From the NCBI RefSeq assembly GCF_007565055.1, contig NC_044556.1, positions 136,809,808-136,873,807 of the forward strand: DNA of 64,000 nt. The letters run 5' to 3'. Made by a program: the position numbers and the translations under genes. The notes below the pieces were generated by a model that had not been told where the DNA came from, searched no databases, and saw only the letters and a program-made list of their open reading frames with translations. This document shows, in pieces, positions 1-12,613 of this stretch (within the stretch, counting starts at the first letter, position 1; every line of letters starts with the position of its first letter). This DNA is from Rhinopithecus roxellana (lineage: Eukaryota; Chordata; Mammalia; Primates; Cercopithecidae).

Positions 1-268
1 ATTCTTATATCAGTGAACACTTGCATGACAACTTAACATTAATCAGTAAATAGTAGCTATAATCGGGATGTGAGTTGGAGAGTACATTGATTTGAAGAGG
101 AACAAGAGGGAGGCAGGCCTTGGAGCTGACTGTTCGTGCCCCCACTTCTGCTCCTGCTTCAACTAGAACATCTCTTCTTTCATGAGTTTTATACGATAAT
201 ATTCCATGTTCTCTATCCCTTTCTCTCAGTCTCGACAGAAATCCTGCTTTAAAAATATTCAGAAATCT

Positions 269-550
269 GGCTAGGCACGGTGGCTCATGCCTGTAATCCC
301 AGCACTTTGGGAGGCCAAGGCGGGTGGATCACCTGAGGTCAGGAGTTGGAGACCAGTCTGGCAAAATCCAGTCTCTACAGAAAATGCAATAATTACTTGG
401 GAATGGTGGCGGAAGCCTGTAATCCCAGGTATTTGAGGCAGGAGAACTGCTTGAACCTGGGAGGCGGAGGTTGCAGTGAGCCGAGGTCATACCACTGCAC
501 TCCAGCCTGGGCAATAGAGCAAGACTCTATCAAAAAATAAATAAATAAAT
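269..550 (+). mobile_element. Alu
   Basis: An almost complete Alu with an (AAAT)n tail. Target-site duplication ATTCAGAAATC (about 258-267 and 549-559). Confidence 0.93.
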
Positions 551-1370
551 TCAGAAATCACTAATGTAAATTGGATATGAGAGCACAGTGAGCTGTCTTT
601 AAGAACTTGGAAATGAGGTTGACTTCTGACAGTTGAACTATAAAATCCAAACTAAGGAATAAAATAAGAAATATATGATAAAGAAATAGACATAATCATT
701 TCGAAGAAAGAGGGTGGTTCTCAGGCCTGCATAAGAATTGACTCAGTCCAATCAATAAATATTAATATTTCTAAATAAATGATGTGTCCCTAAGAAAAGA
801 CCGAGGGAAACACAGAGAGATCAGCAACAGACCACCACGAAAAAAACGAAAGTCAGAGGACTTCTCCGTCCCCAGTCCTGAACAGAAAAACGGATGCAAA
901 TGAATCCATCAGATTGGATTTGTTGAGCTTCATATTCCGTCCTTCTCTCTTGACTTTTCTGTCTCCATCCAAAGAGAAGGGATTTTCCTACTCATACTTC
1001 TGGCTCGTCCCCAAGGAAAAAGGAATTACTAATCATTCTGCCTAGGGGAAAGCGTAAAGGTGTGGAAAGGACTCAAGGAGAAAGTGGAAAAGCTGTCTTT
1101 AAGCATGACTAAGAAAGCCCATGGAAAAGGCAGGGCATGAGGTGTGGCAAAGACGGAGGAAAAATCATTCCAGGTAGAGGGAAAAGCTGTATGCCTGCAT
1201 AGAGGCATGACAAAGTTTGGCACTTCTGGGGAGTTGACAATCCTTTTTGCCTAGAAATTATAAAAGAAATGAAAAAAAAATTAAGGGACAGAATGGTGGG
1301 GAATGAAGCTAGAAAATTAAGCATTAAACAAGCGGTAAAATAAGTGATAATCAGGAGAGTTTCTCATGAT
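551..1370. other. Non-coding, no recognised feature
   Basis: A/T-rich, apparently single-copy sequence. The only frames are short and lack any family motif. Confidence 0.6.
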
Positions 1371-1667
1371 TTCTTTTTTCTTTTTTTTGAGACAGAGTCT
1401 CGCTCTGTCGCCAGGCTAGAGTGCAGCGGCGCAATCCCGACTCACTGCAACCTCCGCCTCCCGGGTTCAAACAATTCTTCTGCCTCAGCCTCCCCAGTAG
1501 CTGAGATTACAGGCACACGTCACCATGCCCGGATAATTTTTGTATTTTTAGTAGAGATGGGGTTTCAGTATGTTGGCCAGGATGGTCTCAATCTCTTGAC
1601 CTTGTAATCCGCCCGCCTCGGCCTCCCAAAGTGCTGGGATTACAGACATGAACCACCATGCCTGGCC
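1371..1667 (-). mobile_element. Alu, minus orientation
   Basis: A full dimeric Alu read as its complement, with the poly(T) head at 1371 and ending CCTGGCC. Confidence 0.93.
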
Positions 1668-2469
1668 AATTTCTTAATTTAAAATAGAGAAGGGAAGTGA
1701 ATAAAAAATTAATTGTAAACATTAGTGTGCTATGGTACTTTGACAATGGAAACCGAGGGAAGGAAATGTTTAGGAAGTATTTATAAAAGGAAATATTTAC
1801 ACAAGAACAGGATAGTGGGACAGATTAGAAGCTGCTGAGGAGGAAGAAAGATCACATAAGATGAGTCTCTACTAGGATATTAATTAATGAATTATAGAAA
1901 TACAGGGATGATCAAATTGGTGGGGGAAGCCTATGAATTCGACTTTGAATATATTGACTTTGAGAAACTTCTGAGAAAACCAGGTGAAACTAGTTCATTG
2001 TCAGTTAGGTAAAGGAGTCTGTAACCAAGAAAAAGGTATGAGCAAAAGATAAAGATTTGTAACTCACTGACATTCAGTTGGCAGCCTAGGTGACAGAAAT
2101 GGAAAAGAGAGCCAGAGAGAAAACATAGATTGAAGAGAAATGAATCATTGTCATTGCATAATAGCTGAATCATCAGGTGGGATTCTGTGGTCTGTCTACT
2201 AGTTGTATTTTTGAAAGACCTAGGCAGGGCTGAATTGTCCCAAAAGGCAAGGAGTAATCTCATTAGTGACCCTTCTTTTTTCTTCCAATTCTTCCCATCC
2301 TTTCCATGCCTTTTGCTTTCAATACTTCTCTACCCCCATAATACCTGCATCTACATAGTGCTAATTACCTTATGACAAAACCATTCTTTGCTTTATAGAC
2401 TGTATATTTTGAGGGTCATGTCTTGAACAGATAAATGAATGAGGGAGTCTGAGACAATTTTATTTTTCT

Positions 2470-2765
2470 TTTATGATTTAAAACTATCTGAACAATTGAT
2501 GAACCTACATTGACACATTATCACTAGAATCCATAGTATACCTTAGGGTTAACTCTTGGTGTTGTGCATTCTATGGGTCTGGAAAATTTATAATAAATAT
2601 TTACGTATATGTTTGTAGCAAATATGCCACTCTGGTGGGGAATGTTGTTAACAGGGGAAGCTATACCTGGGTGTGGGCAGTGGGTAGATGGAAAAATCTC
2701 TGTACCTTCCACTCAGTTTTGCTGTGAACTGAAAACTGCTCTATGAAATAAAATGTTATAAATAA
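2470..2765 (+). mobile_element. L1M 3' end fragment
   Basis: Contains the familiar old-L1 3' end motifs: CACTCTGGTGGGGAATG, then CTCTGTACCTTCC, then CAGTTTTGCTGTGAACTGAA and a final AATAAAATGTTATAA. Part of it (2345-2372, just upstream) supplied the 28 bp copied into the Alu at 5481-5816. Confidence 0.7.
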
Positions 2766-2779
2766 AAAATAATAAAGTA

Positions 2780-3078
2780 GCCAGGTGTGGTGGCTCATGT
2801 CTGTAATCCCAGCACTTTGGGAGGCTGAGGCAGGCAGATCACTTGAGGTCAGGAGCTCAAGACCAGGCTGGCCAACATGGTGAAACCCTGTCACTATTAA
2901 AAATACAAAAATTAGCCAGATGTGGTCATGGGCACCTGTAGTCCCAGCTACTCAGGAGGTTGAGGCACTGGAATAGCTTGAACCCAGGAGGCTGAGGTTG
3001 CAGTGAGCCAAGATTGCACCATTGCACGCCAGCCTGGGTGACACAGCGAGACTCTGCCTCAAAAAAAAAAAAAAAAAA
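2780..3078 (+). mobile_element. Alu
   Basis: A full-length Alu ending in an 18-A tail, inserted directly behind the L1M 3' end. Confidence 0.93.
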
Positions 3079-3189
3079 TCTTTGGAAAACCAAAAATTGA
3101 AGTGTAACTAATATTTCTAGAAATCTGTCAAACCCTCACAATTGCTACAATTCAACCCCAACAAAGATCAATTCAAAAATGGGCACAAA

Positions 3190-3745
3190 AGTGAGACAGA
3201 GGAGGAATGGGCCTCGGCCCCACTTCCAGGAACAGGTAAGTTTTCCCATACATACCCTCTAACCACCACCCCCGCTGGTGCCATACTCAAAGACTAAAGA
3301 CCTTGCAAACTATGTGAGGAACCTAATGTAAGCAGCATTGCACCAAATCTTACCTAAGGAAGTTAACTCTATTACCCACTTGCAGGCAAGACCAGGGGAA
3401 TGACCAATTCTGACCCCTACCTCAGTCTAAATGCCTGCCTGGGGAAGGCTTTGTCTGCCATTTATTGATTATGTAATGTACCTACTAACATGATTTCTCA
3501 CTGCATCTGCACACTCTGTGCTCCACTCTGCACCTGTAATGACACTCGCATACCTCTTGTTTCTTCCTGTCATTCTTCTTAAAGCACCATAAAGACCTGC
3601 CCTTCGGGAGCCAGCCAGGGAACTCTTGCTCCTATGCTATATCCCTTGCGCTCAAGCATAAGCCCCAACAAAGCCTTGTCTGGGAAACTTTCTCAGCCTC
3701 CTGTCAATTTCTGTTGCCTGAGAGCCTAAGAACCTATGGTTGGTA
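3190..3745 (+). repeat. Probable endogenous-retrovirus LTR fragment
   Basis: Non-coding sequence with LTR-like composition: CCATAAAGACCTGCC, a C/T-rich middle part, and a 3' end of U5 type (TTGTCTGGGAAACTTTCTC, CCTGAGAGCCTAAGAACC). The family was not identified and the boundaries are approximate. Confidence 0.4.
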
Positions 3746-4598
3746 AGAAAGGTTCAGTTCTATTCATTTTGTCTTCTTGTTTTCTGTTAAATAAGAAAAT
3801 TATTTCCTTATTAAATAAGAAAAATCTTGGGATAGTCTTTCTGGTACTTTGTCTTGCAGTCTACAGAACTTTTGAAAATATAACATTCAAAACAAAAAAA
3901 GATTAGAGTAAAATTGCCAATTATGGCTGTTTTAGAGAATTGTCAATTATGGCTATGCTTTAGAGAATATTTTTCTACTTGGTTGTTCGTTATCTTTATA
4001 GACTTAGTTACTGGTCAAGGATCATTATGCTGACTTCACACCCACACGGATAAAACAAAAAACATTTTATTTTTCGCCTTTCTTTTGGATATTTAAGCCA
4101 CCAGAAAGGGTTTATATCTTTGTGCATATAGAAATATTTGTTGATGACTAATCACTACATTTTGTTGATTAAACTAGAAATTAAGGTCTTAAAAAATCAT
4201 TTCCTGTATATTATCCACAGTTCTTGGATCCAGGAAGGGATTTTTTTTTTTTCCCCCAGAAATGTTGGGTCTTTTTAGCTAGTTCACAAAAGCATGATTT
4301 CCTAGAGTGCTTAAAAGTCAAGAGCTCAAAATTCTATTATTATTTTTAAAACATTCTTGAGTGATTATGCTTTCTGGATGTATTGGAAAGTTGCATTTCA
4401 TTTCTCTTTAACTTATAGGCTTAAAGAGTTATTTAACTACTGGTTGAGAAACAAAGTAAAGAAGAATCTCTTGCTCCTTCTTCCAGAGAAATATTAACCA
4501 TCCAAGGGAATGCTAATCTGATTGGAGTCAAATTTTAGACATTGTTGAGCCACACTTACCTGTAGATGGGGTTAAGATATTATGGCATATTAAAAGGA
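3746..4598. other. Non-coding, contains one local near-duplication
   Basis: A/T-rich DNA. At about 3915-3968 the unit CAATTATGGCT...TTTAGAGAA occurs twice in tandem with small differences. Nothing else recognised. Confidence 0.6.
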
Positions 4599-4920
4599 CC
4601 TGACGGGGTGTGGAGGCTCATGTCTATAATATCAGTACTTTGGGAAGCCAAGGTGAAAGGATCACCTGAGGCCAGGAGTTTGAGACCAGCCTGGGAAACA
4701 TAGTGAGACTCCATTTCTACAAAAAGAAAAAGAAAAAAAGAAAAAAAAAAGAAAAGAAAAATTAACCAGGCATTGTGACATGCGCCTGTAGTCTTAGCTA
4801 CTCGAGGGACTGAGGTGAAAGGATCGCTTAAGCCGTGGAATTTGAGGTTGTGGTGACCTAGGATAGCACCACTGCACTGCAGCTTGCATGACAGTGAGAC
4901 CTTGTCTCTAAGAAACTAAA
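4599..4920 (+). mobile_element. Old Alu (AluJ-like)
   Basis: A highly diverged dimer with an enlarged A/G-rich middle linker (about 4720-4760). Confidence 0.85.
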
Positions 4921-5480
4921 AATATATATTAGCAGAATATTTCTTTTTTACTTCACCACCTTACAGTGTGTGGTTCATTTATGAACTCAAAACCAGGAAC
5001 AGTTTGGCTTCTCTTGATTTGAGATTTATTCAGCTCCTATGAACAATGACTTACATTGCTGGTTATGTTTCTGTTTTTCCTTCATTCTATTTTATAGCAT
5101 TTGGGCAAATTTAATAGTGTCCCAGTATTTTGGGGCACCAGTAATAGGAGAAATGAAGTCATGGAAAACTGTAATACTCTAGACCCTGGTAGTACTATTT
5201 CTAACCATTATTTCTTGGATATCAAGACTTTGGTTAGTAATGCTACCCGTAATAAACTGTGGTGCGAAATAGATGTTCTTAGAAGGCAGAATAAAATTGA
5301 CAGACTTATTTTTAAAGAAACTGAATTATGGATTTCAAGTTTTTCATCTTAAGAGCTACCTACATGGCCATCCCCTCTGCTGCTGTGTACCATTACATAT
5401 TAACTATGTGATTGCATTCAATAATGCATTTCACATATCAACTGAATATTATTGACTTATGGAAGACTCACTAAATATAC

Positions 5481-5816
5481 TTTTTTTTTCTTTTTTTTTT
5501 GAGTCAGTGTCTCCCTCTGTCACCCAGGCTGGAGTGCAGTGGTGCGATCTTGGCTCACTGCATCTACATAGTGCTAATTACCTTACTGCAACCTGCAACC
5601 TCCGCCTCCCAGGCTCAAGCGATTCTCCTGCCTCAGCCTCCTGAGTAGCTGGGATTACAAGCGTGCACTACCATGCCAAACTAATTTTTGTATTTTTAGT
5701 AGAGACAGGGTTTCACCATGTTGGCCAGGCTGGTCTCGAATTCCTGACCTCAAGTGATCCACCTGCCTCGGCCTCCTAAAATCCTGGGATTATAGGCGTG
5801 AGCCACCGGCACCCGG
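5481..5816 (-). mobile_element. Alu with 28-bp foreign insert
   Basis: A full Alu flanked by a perfect duplication CTAAATATAC (5471-5480 and 5817-5826). Its left arm is interrupted at 5558-5585 by 28 bp identical to 2345-2372, followed by a repeated TGCAACC. Confidence 0.93.
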
Positions 5817-5826
5817 CTAAATATAC

Positions 5827-6599
5827 ATTTTTTGAACAATGTAGTGAATGATCATGTGGAAGAAACAATTGTGAATTAGATTTGAAAGCATGTATTTAAC
5901 TGCAGTCTACTTTAGGTCTACTTTAGGACTTTCATGAAAGGTCACTTCTCTTGTTAGGATGATCATAACTTTTATTTGTTAAGCAGGTAGAGCAATGTTT
6001 GTACACCTATATTTAATATTTTAACTTTTCTAATATTGCTAATAGAAATTTTTGTCTTAATTATTTTTCAAAAGGATTTGATTTATATGCACAAAACATG
6101 TCCAAGAATATCAAAACAGAAAATCAGAGAAAAGGGAGAAAAGAAAATTAAAAATGCACACATTTTATGACATTATATATAGTGGAACTTTACAGTTGTT
6201 TCAAAGCTTCCTGATACATGAGAAAAAAAAAAAGGAAAATATGATTAGTTACAACAGGGCTTCTTACTTCTTATTATATCACAACACAGACAGAATAATG
6301 TAATTATTTTAAGGAACATAGGAAAAATTATTTATCCTGGGTTCCAGCTAACCTGAGGGCAGAAAGAATCAGTGTTTGGGCACACTCATAAACACTCTGG
6401 GGTTTACCTGCGAGCCATGGCATCATGATTGAAAAAATAAAGTTTGCATTACCAGGAAAAAGGGTACCTCTTAGTTCCTCTGGTGGAAAAACACTTTTTC
6501 TAGGTCAAAATTCTAAAATACTACATTTATCACTTTAGTTAGAAATTAGGATAGATTTCTTAGATTTGGAGTTAATTTTTACATACTTGATCACTTTTC
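5827..6599. other. Non-coding, no recognised feature
   Basis: A/T-rich sequence with a short poly(A) near 6222. No gene or clear repeat seen. Confidence 0.6.
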
Positions 6600-6907
6600 T
6601 ATCTATCTATTTATTTATTTATTTGAGACAGAGTCTTGCTCTGTCACCCAAGTTGGAGCGTAGTGGCACGATCTCTGCTCACTGCAACCTCTGCCTCCCA
6701 GGTTCAAGTGATTCTCTTGCATCAGCCTCCCGAGTAGCTGGGATTACAGGCGCCTGCCACCATGCCCGGCTAATTTTTTGTATTTTTAGTAGAGACTGGG
6801 TTTTGCCATGTTGGCCAGGGTGGTCTCAAACTCCTGACCTCAGGTGATCCGCCCACCTTGGCCTCCCAAAGTGCTGGGATTACAGGCGTGAGCCACCACG
6901 CCCGGCC
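6600..6907 (-). mobile_element. Alu, minus orientation
   Basis: A full dimer; its complement tail is (TTTA)n at 6607-6625. Ends GCCCGGCC. Confidence 0.93.
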
Positions 6908-7865
6908 TACTCATTCACTTTTGATGTTAATTAGTGTAACGATTTGCCATTAATAAAGAAGATTTTTGTTTACACTATTGTTTCACTTTCCTGTTTCTAG
7001 GCAGGATATTATCCCATGTGGCAGGTTACAGCATCACCCAGTTCTCCTAAGGAATTTCTTGGAGTAAGAGATGTAGGGTTTCCCTCCCTGCCTTCCAATA
7101 GAAGACACATAATTCCCCCTGGGGAGCATTAAGACCAGCTAGTTCTTCAGCCAAGGCAATGATGCATAAGTGTGTGCTCTGCCCTTCCAAAACCTATGAA
7201 TGGTTCAGAAGGGCAGGTCACTGCAACTTGATGCCTGCAGGAAAAGGAGACAAATTTTCATATAAATATAGACTTTTGCATAATGATATGGTTGTTTCCA
7301 AGTTATGCAAGTTGTAACGGGCAGTATTTTGGAAACAAACATATAGGTATAATCAGCTACTAAGAAACATAAGCAGAATATGTGGAAAATGTTTTTCTCC
7401 TAGAGGACCTGGTGAGGGGCGTGGACAAGAGCTTTTTAAATGAGGGAAGATACCAAATCCTGTTGCCATGAAGGCTGTAAAAAGTAAACAGTATATACAT
7501 CCAAGGACTTTTCTTTAAAGACTCTGAGTTAGAATGAGAACAGCACATATCATAGCCAACTGTGGCCATGTAAAGCAGAGGAACTGACCTAAGCCCAGAA
7601 AACTCATGCCAATATGCAGCTTGAATGAAAGTTGAAAGCGTTCCATTGTAAGTGCTAATATTTATTAGGTAGATGATATTTCTTCCTAGGCAAGTTTGGA
7701 AATGGTTTGGCTTGAAATAATGTGATCTTTTTCCAATTTCTTTAAAAATAAGTTGTCTGGTGAATTAGAAAATGATTTCATCCATGTAGAATATCCACCG
7801 CTTTTTATGGATCATACTAACTTGGCTGCATAAATCATTACATTGTGTGGAATTGATTTTCAGAG
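6908..7865. other. Non-coding, no recognised feature
   Basis: Mixed composition, no repeat recognised by eye; short frames only. Confidence 0.6.
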
Positions 7866-7965
7866 TGTGATGGGTTGAAATATGCTTCCCCCCTCCAAAT
7901 TCATATATTGTAGACCTAACCCCCAGAACTTCAGAATGTGACTGTTTTCAAAGATTGGGCCTTTA

Positions 7966-8311
7966 GGCCTGGTGCAGTGACTCATGCCTGTAATCCCAGC
8001 ACTTTGGGAGGCCAAGGTGGATGGCTCACCTGAGGTCAGGAGTTCAAGATCAGCCTGGCCAACATGGCGAAACCCCATCTCTACTGAAAACACAAAAATT
8101 AGCTGGGTGTGGTGGCACACACTTGTAATCCCAGCTACTCAGGAGGCTGAGGCAGGAAAATCGCTTGAACCTGGGAGGCGGAGGTTGCAGTGAGCCAAGA
8201 ATGCGCCATTGCACTCCTGCCTGGGTGAACGAGTGAAACTACATCTCAAAAAAAAAAAAAAAAAAAAAAAAAAGAAAAGAAAAAAAGAAAAACAAAAACA
8301 ACAAAACAGAG
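7966..8311 (+). mobile_element. Alu inserted in MLT1 LTR
   Basis: A full dimer with a long A-rich tail. Diverged target duplication AGATTGGGCCTTTAG / AGATTGAGTCTTTAA. Confidence 0.92.
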
Positions 8312-8452
8312 ATTGAGTCTTTAAAGAAGTAATGAAGATAAATAAAGTCATTAGGGTGGGCCCTAATCCAATACGGTTGGGGTCCTTATAAAAAGAGGCG
8401 ATTACGACGCTGACACATATGAGCACAGAGGAAAACCACATGAGGCCCCTGT

Positions 8453-8710
8453 GAGTGGATCACTTGAGGTCAGGAGTTTGAAACCAGCCTGACCAATATG
8501 GTGAAACTCCGTCTCTACTAAAAGTACAAAAATTAGCTGGGTGTGGTGGCGGGCACCTGTAATCACAGCTACTCAGGACACTGAGGCAGGGGAGTCGCTT
8601 GAACCTGCGGGGTGGAGGTTGCAGTGAGCTGAGGTTGAACCACTGCACTCCAGTCTGAGCAACAGGGCGAGACTCCCTGTCAAACAACAACAACAACAAC
8701 AACAACAACA
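8453..8710 (+). mobile_element. 5'-truncated Alu with (CAA)n tail
   Basis: Starts inside the left arm at GAGTGGATCACTTGAGG and ends in a (CAA)n tract at 8682-8709. Second insertion in the MLT1 LTR. Confidence 0.9.
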
Positions 8711-8895
8711 CGGAGCACACAGTGAGGAGGCAGCCAGCCACAAGCCAAGAAGAGGGGCCTCAGAAAACACCAAACCTGCCAACACTTTGATCTTGAAATT
8801 CTGACTTCCAGAACTGTTAAAAAAAAAAAAAAATTGTATTTAAGACACCAAACTTTGTTGTATTTTGTTATGGTAGCAATATAAAAGTAATACAC

Positions 8896-9632
8896 AGGTA
8901 TGAAATATGACCTAGTGTTTTCTGATATTTAAAAGAATTGTTCCAATACATCTGCGGTAGATTATAAAAGTCATGACTTTCTCCTGAAGTTGGCAGAAGA
9001 TCCAGAGTTCCTCAATTTAAATCAGAAGGTTCTCCCTGACTGACCCATAGGTTCCTTCAGAAAAGGAGCTAAGCCATATTATTGTTTTCTGTGCATTTTC
9101 TGGGCATTAGCATGAGACTGTCATCTATTAGATACTCCTGCTTTAATTACTTGATTTTTTTATAAAGAAGAATAAAGTAAATTCTGTAAACTATAAATCA
9201 GGAATCTTGCCCTCAATCTTAATCAGGAATTTAGAAATAAATTATTGAAAGGATTTCTTGGGTGTGGGGGTATTTATAAAATGAATCATTACTTACAAAC
9301 GTTTAACCTGGGGCGACTAACAAGTCATCATCCTAATCAGTCACTCTGGGTAATTCATTTGATGGCATTGAACATTACTGCACAGTTCTTGAAACCCTCT
9401 CTGCCTTTGACTTCTGGGACATTGTTCTGATCTTTGACTCTCTGGCAAAAGCTTCTCTGCCTCTTCCCCTGGTTTTTCCTTCTCCAAACTCCTCTTCAAA
9501 AATGTTGGAGTAACCGTTACACTGAACATGTACTTATTGACAAAACATAACATTTGTCATGAAAAGATCCTACTTTCAATGCTCAAACCTGAGCCAGTTA
9601 AAGAAAAAAATCCTTTAAAATCCCTCTCCCCT
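8896..9632. other. Non-coding, no recognised feature
   Basis: A/T-rich single-copy-like DNA between the MLT1 LTR and an Alu. Confidence 0.6.
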
Positions 9633-9931
9633 GGCCGGGTGCGGTAACTCACGCCTGTAATCCCAGCACTTTGAGAGGCCGAGGCAGGCGGTTCACGAAG
9701 TCAGGAGATTGAGACCATTCTGGCTAACACGGTGAAACCCAGCCTCTACTAAAAATACAAAAAATTAGCCGGGCATGGGGGTGGGCGCCTGTGGTTCCAG
9801 CTACTAGGGAGGCTGAGGCGGGAGAATGGTCTGAACCTGGGAGGCAGAGCTTGAAGTGAGCAGTGATGGCAACACTGCACTCCAGCCTGGGCAACAGAGC
9901 TAGACTACATCTCAAAAAAAAAAAAAAAAAA
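9633..9931 (+). mobile_element. Alu (AluY-like)
   Basis: A full-length Alu with GGCTAACACGGTG. Diverged duplication AATCCCTCTCCCCT / AATTCCTCTACCCCT. Confidence 0.92.
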
Positions 9932-10539
9932 TTCCTCTACCCCTGGGCAGATATTGTTGGAGATCCCATTCCTTTTTCCTTGGAATGTCAGAGTCTTAGA
10001 AGCTGGGCAATGATAGTGCTAGAACTCTTACTCCTGTTTATTTCTGGTGTTGTCTTTGGTCAGTGTTTTTCTTGTGCTTGGGACATGGTTGCCTGGACTT
10101 TGATCAATCCTCACAACAGTATGGGTTGAGAGGAGAAAAAGATTCCTATTGATCTGGATTTCCAAGTGAAATCCAGCTTGGATCATATACCAGGATTTTA
10201 CCTATTGACCCATTTGTAAGTTTCAACTTTTATACTCTGCTGTGTGATGCTGGGGTTGGGACTCAGCTAATATTTCTCAGACTCCTTTGTAATTTAGTTT
10301 CTTATTAGGTTTTATCAATGGGAAGCAGTAGCGGAGGATTAGCAGGGAAGAGGTGGGCAGGAAGGAATTCCTTCCTCATTTTTCAGTTCCTACCTTATTA
10401 CTCCAGCAGCAAGATAAATGTAGCTCTAGTTTCCATCTTCTTTCTGAACTCTTAGTAATATACGATTAAGAAAAAGTTACTTAGGCAGATAATGAGGGTA
10501 GAGGAGTCCCCCGTAAGGGTTTCGTTTTAATGAAAACCA

Positions 10540-11409
10540 ACCCCCAAATCATTTTCTTTTCTAACAAAGAGCAGCCTGTAAAATCGAGCTGCAAACACAG
10601 ATAAGCAAGCTGGAAGCTTGCACTGATGAATGCCGGCAATTGTGCCGACAGGAGAAGGCTAGCTGGGATTAGGCATGTTCAAAATGGCGGCTCCATCTTC
10701 CCTTCTCTTTGCCAGCCACGTGTTCAGTAAGGAGCAGGCAACATCATGCGTGCCAGGCAAAGACCTCATTTGCATAATAAAATTAGGGTGGGGCCGCTAG
10801 CTTCCCTGTGTGCTATGTAAATGTCACACCTGATCCAACCAATCTTTGGCCCCTATGTAAAGCAGACACCCCCTCCTCAAATCTGTCTGTAAAATCTGGT
10901 GCACTCCACCTTGAGCAGAATTCCCTTTCAGGCACACCTCTCTGTCGCAAGAGAGAGAGCTGTTCTCCTTTCTCCCTCCCTCCCTCTGTCTTTCTCTCTT
11001 TCTCTCTCTCTTTCTCTGTTTTTTTCTTTTTCTTTTCTTTTTTTTGACTCACTCTGTTGCCCAGGCTGAAGTGAAGTGGTGTGCTCTCGGCTCACTGCAA
11101 CCTCCACCTCCCGAGTTCAAGTGATTATCGTGGCTCAGTCTCCCGAGTAGCTAAGATTACAGATGCATGCCATACACCTGGCTAATTTTTGTATTTTTAG
11201 TAGAGACAGAGTTTCACCATGTTGTGCAGGCTGGTCTGCCTCAGTCTCTCAAAGTTCTGGGATTATAGGCGTGAGCCACCATACCTGGCCTCCTTTCTCT
11301 CTCTTTTGCCTATTAAATCTCTGCTCCTAAACTCACTCCTTGTGTATGTCCACGTCCTTAATCTTCTTGGCGCCAGACTGTGAACCTCAGGTATTGACCC
11401 CAGACAGTA
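10540..11409 (+). mobile_element. ERV1-like solo LTR split by an Alu
   Basis: LTR features: GCAGCCTGTAAAATCGAGC near the start, TTCAAAATGGCGGCTCC, CTCATTTGCATAA (octamer), a C/T-rich tract at 10973-11018, TATTAAATCTCTGCTCC as a likely poly(A) region, and a U5-like end with GGTATTGACCCCAGACA. No internal retroviral genes are present. It looks like an LTR8-type element but the name is uncertain. Confidence 0.65.
11019..11290 (-). mobile_element. Alu inserted in the ERV LTR
   Basis: Minus-oriented Alu with part of the right-arm sequence before CCTCAGTCTCTC missing. It sits between the C/T tract and the polyadenylation part of the LTR. Confidence 0.9.
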
Positions 11410-12456
11410 AGACTGCTTCATGAGCATCTCCTCTACTATGCTCCTTAGAGGAACCAGCAACTTCCAGGTTTCAACCTCTATACAGTTGGAAGTGTAGTTG
11501 CTTGGCTGCAGCTCCTGGGCTGTCCAAACATCTGCTTGGCCAAGTCTTCTCAGTTATCCATAAGCCACATGTGGAGAGCTTCCTGCTACAGCTTGGAGCA
11601 CCAGGTCTACAGGACCCTCTCCAGTGAGTTCCTACATCACTACCCTCACCCTTTTTCTTTGCTGTCTCCAACTCTAGGGAATCATGACTGCTTTCTGCAG
11701 TTGTTAATTTCCTTTTTGCTCTTTTGACCTTCCAAACTTGTAGAAAAACCTCTCTGGATTAATTCCTCTCTTTGAAAAACTCCGAGAGATTTCTGTGGAG
11801 TTATACAGGTTGCAGGACCAATCACCAATTTCTGAGGTCAGAGAATGACTATGACTGCTTAGGCTTGGGGCATGTGTTCATTTCTGTAGTAGAGGGTGTG
11901 GTCATTCTCTAGAAAAGGGATAGGCAGGGAGAATGGCACTAGTGGATAGCTATGGGGCATAAACTATAGTCATTGTAGTAAACAGCTTTTTATTTTTTCA
12001 TGGTAAACTACGGAAGGAAGGAGGGATAATGGTAACTGAAGGAGAAAGTGAGATTAAGGGAGGAACTCTGCGTTCTGAGATAAACATGCATGTTTAAGTG
12101 CTGATGGGAAGGACTGATTAGAGGGGAAGTAGTAAAGAGACTAGAGAAAGAAGGTACAATGGATGGCATTGGAGGGAAGGTGGTTGTCATGGGTCCAGGA
12201 GCAGGAACATTTTCTAGGTATGACAGAAGGAACATGCTGGAGTCCATCTCTGCTGCTTCCATTTTCTCTATGAAGTTACAGATAGGTCATTTTCAGGGAG
12301 CAAGAGTTAAGAATGGGGCAAGGGCAGAAGTGTGAGGAGAGACAAGGTGTGAAAAAGCCTTCTTGGAAAGGAGAGGAGGAGTTGCCCAGAGAAGCAGAGT
12401 GGGATTACTAGGAGTACTGAAGGCATATTTGAACTTAGTAATCATAAGGGTACCAA
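11410..12456. other. Non-coding, no recognised gene
   Basis: Purine-rich in its second half (GGAGGGA and AGGAAGGAG stretches), possibly an old diverged repeat. No family assigned. Confidence 0.55.
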
Positions 12457-12613
12457 GCCAGGCACAGTGACCCTTGACTGCAATCCCAATACTCTGGGAG
12501 GCCAAGGCAGGAGAATTGCTTGAGGCCAGGAGTTTGAGGCCAGCTTGGGCAACATAGTGAAATTTCATCTCTAAAAAACAAAACCAAACAAAAATATTAA
12601 AAAAAAAAAAAAA
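12457..12613 (+). mobile_element. Free left Alu monomer (FLAM-like)
   Basis: Only the left arm is present, followed by an A-rich tail. Flanking duplication GTACCA. Confidence 0.8.

Larger units (their letters stand above)
7866..8895 (+). mobile_element. MLT1-type (ERVL-MaLR) LTR split by two Alus
   Basis: Three pieces in order match an MLT1 LTR: 7866-7965 (GTTGAAATATGC, CCTAACCCCCAGAA), 8312-8450 (GGTGGGCCCTAATCCAATA, TCCTTATAAAAAGAGG) and 8711-8895 (CCTTGATCTT-like, CCAGAACTGT, ending AAGTAATACACA). Together they rebuild one solo LTR with Alus at 7966-8311 and 8453-8710 inside. Confidence 0.8.

Noticed and set aside
1931..2263. 110-codon minus-strand frame
   Set aside because: No start context, domain or supporting splice sites; composition is like the surrounding non-coding DNA.
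10813..11052. Lysine/glutamate-rich frame resembling a coiled coil
   Set aside because: It is the translation of the C/T-rich tract in an ERV LTR.
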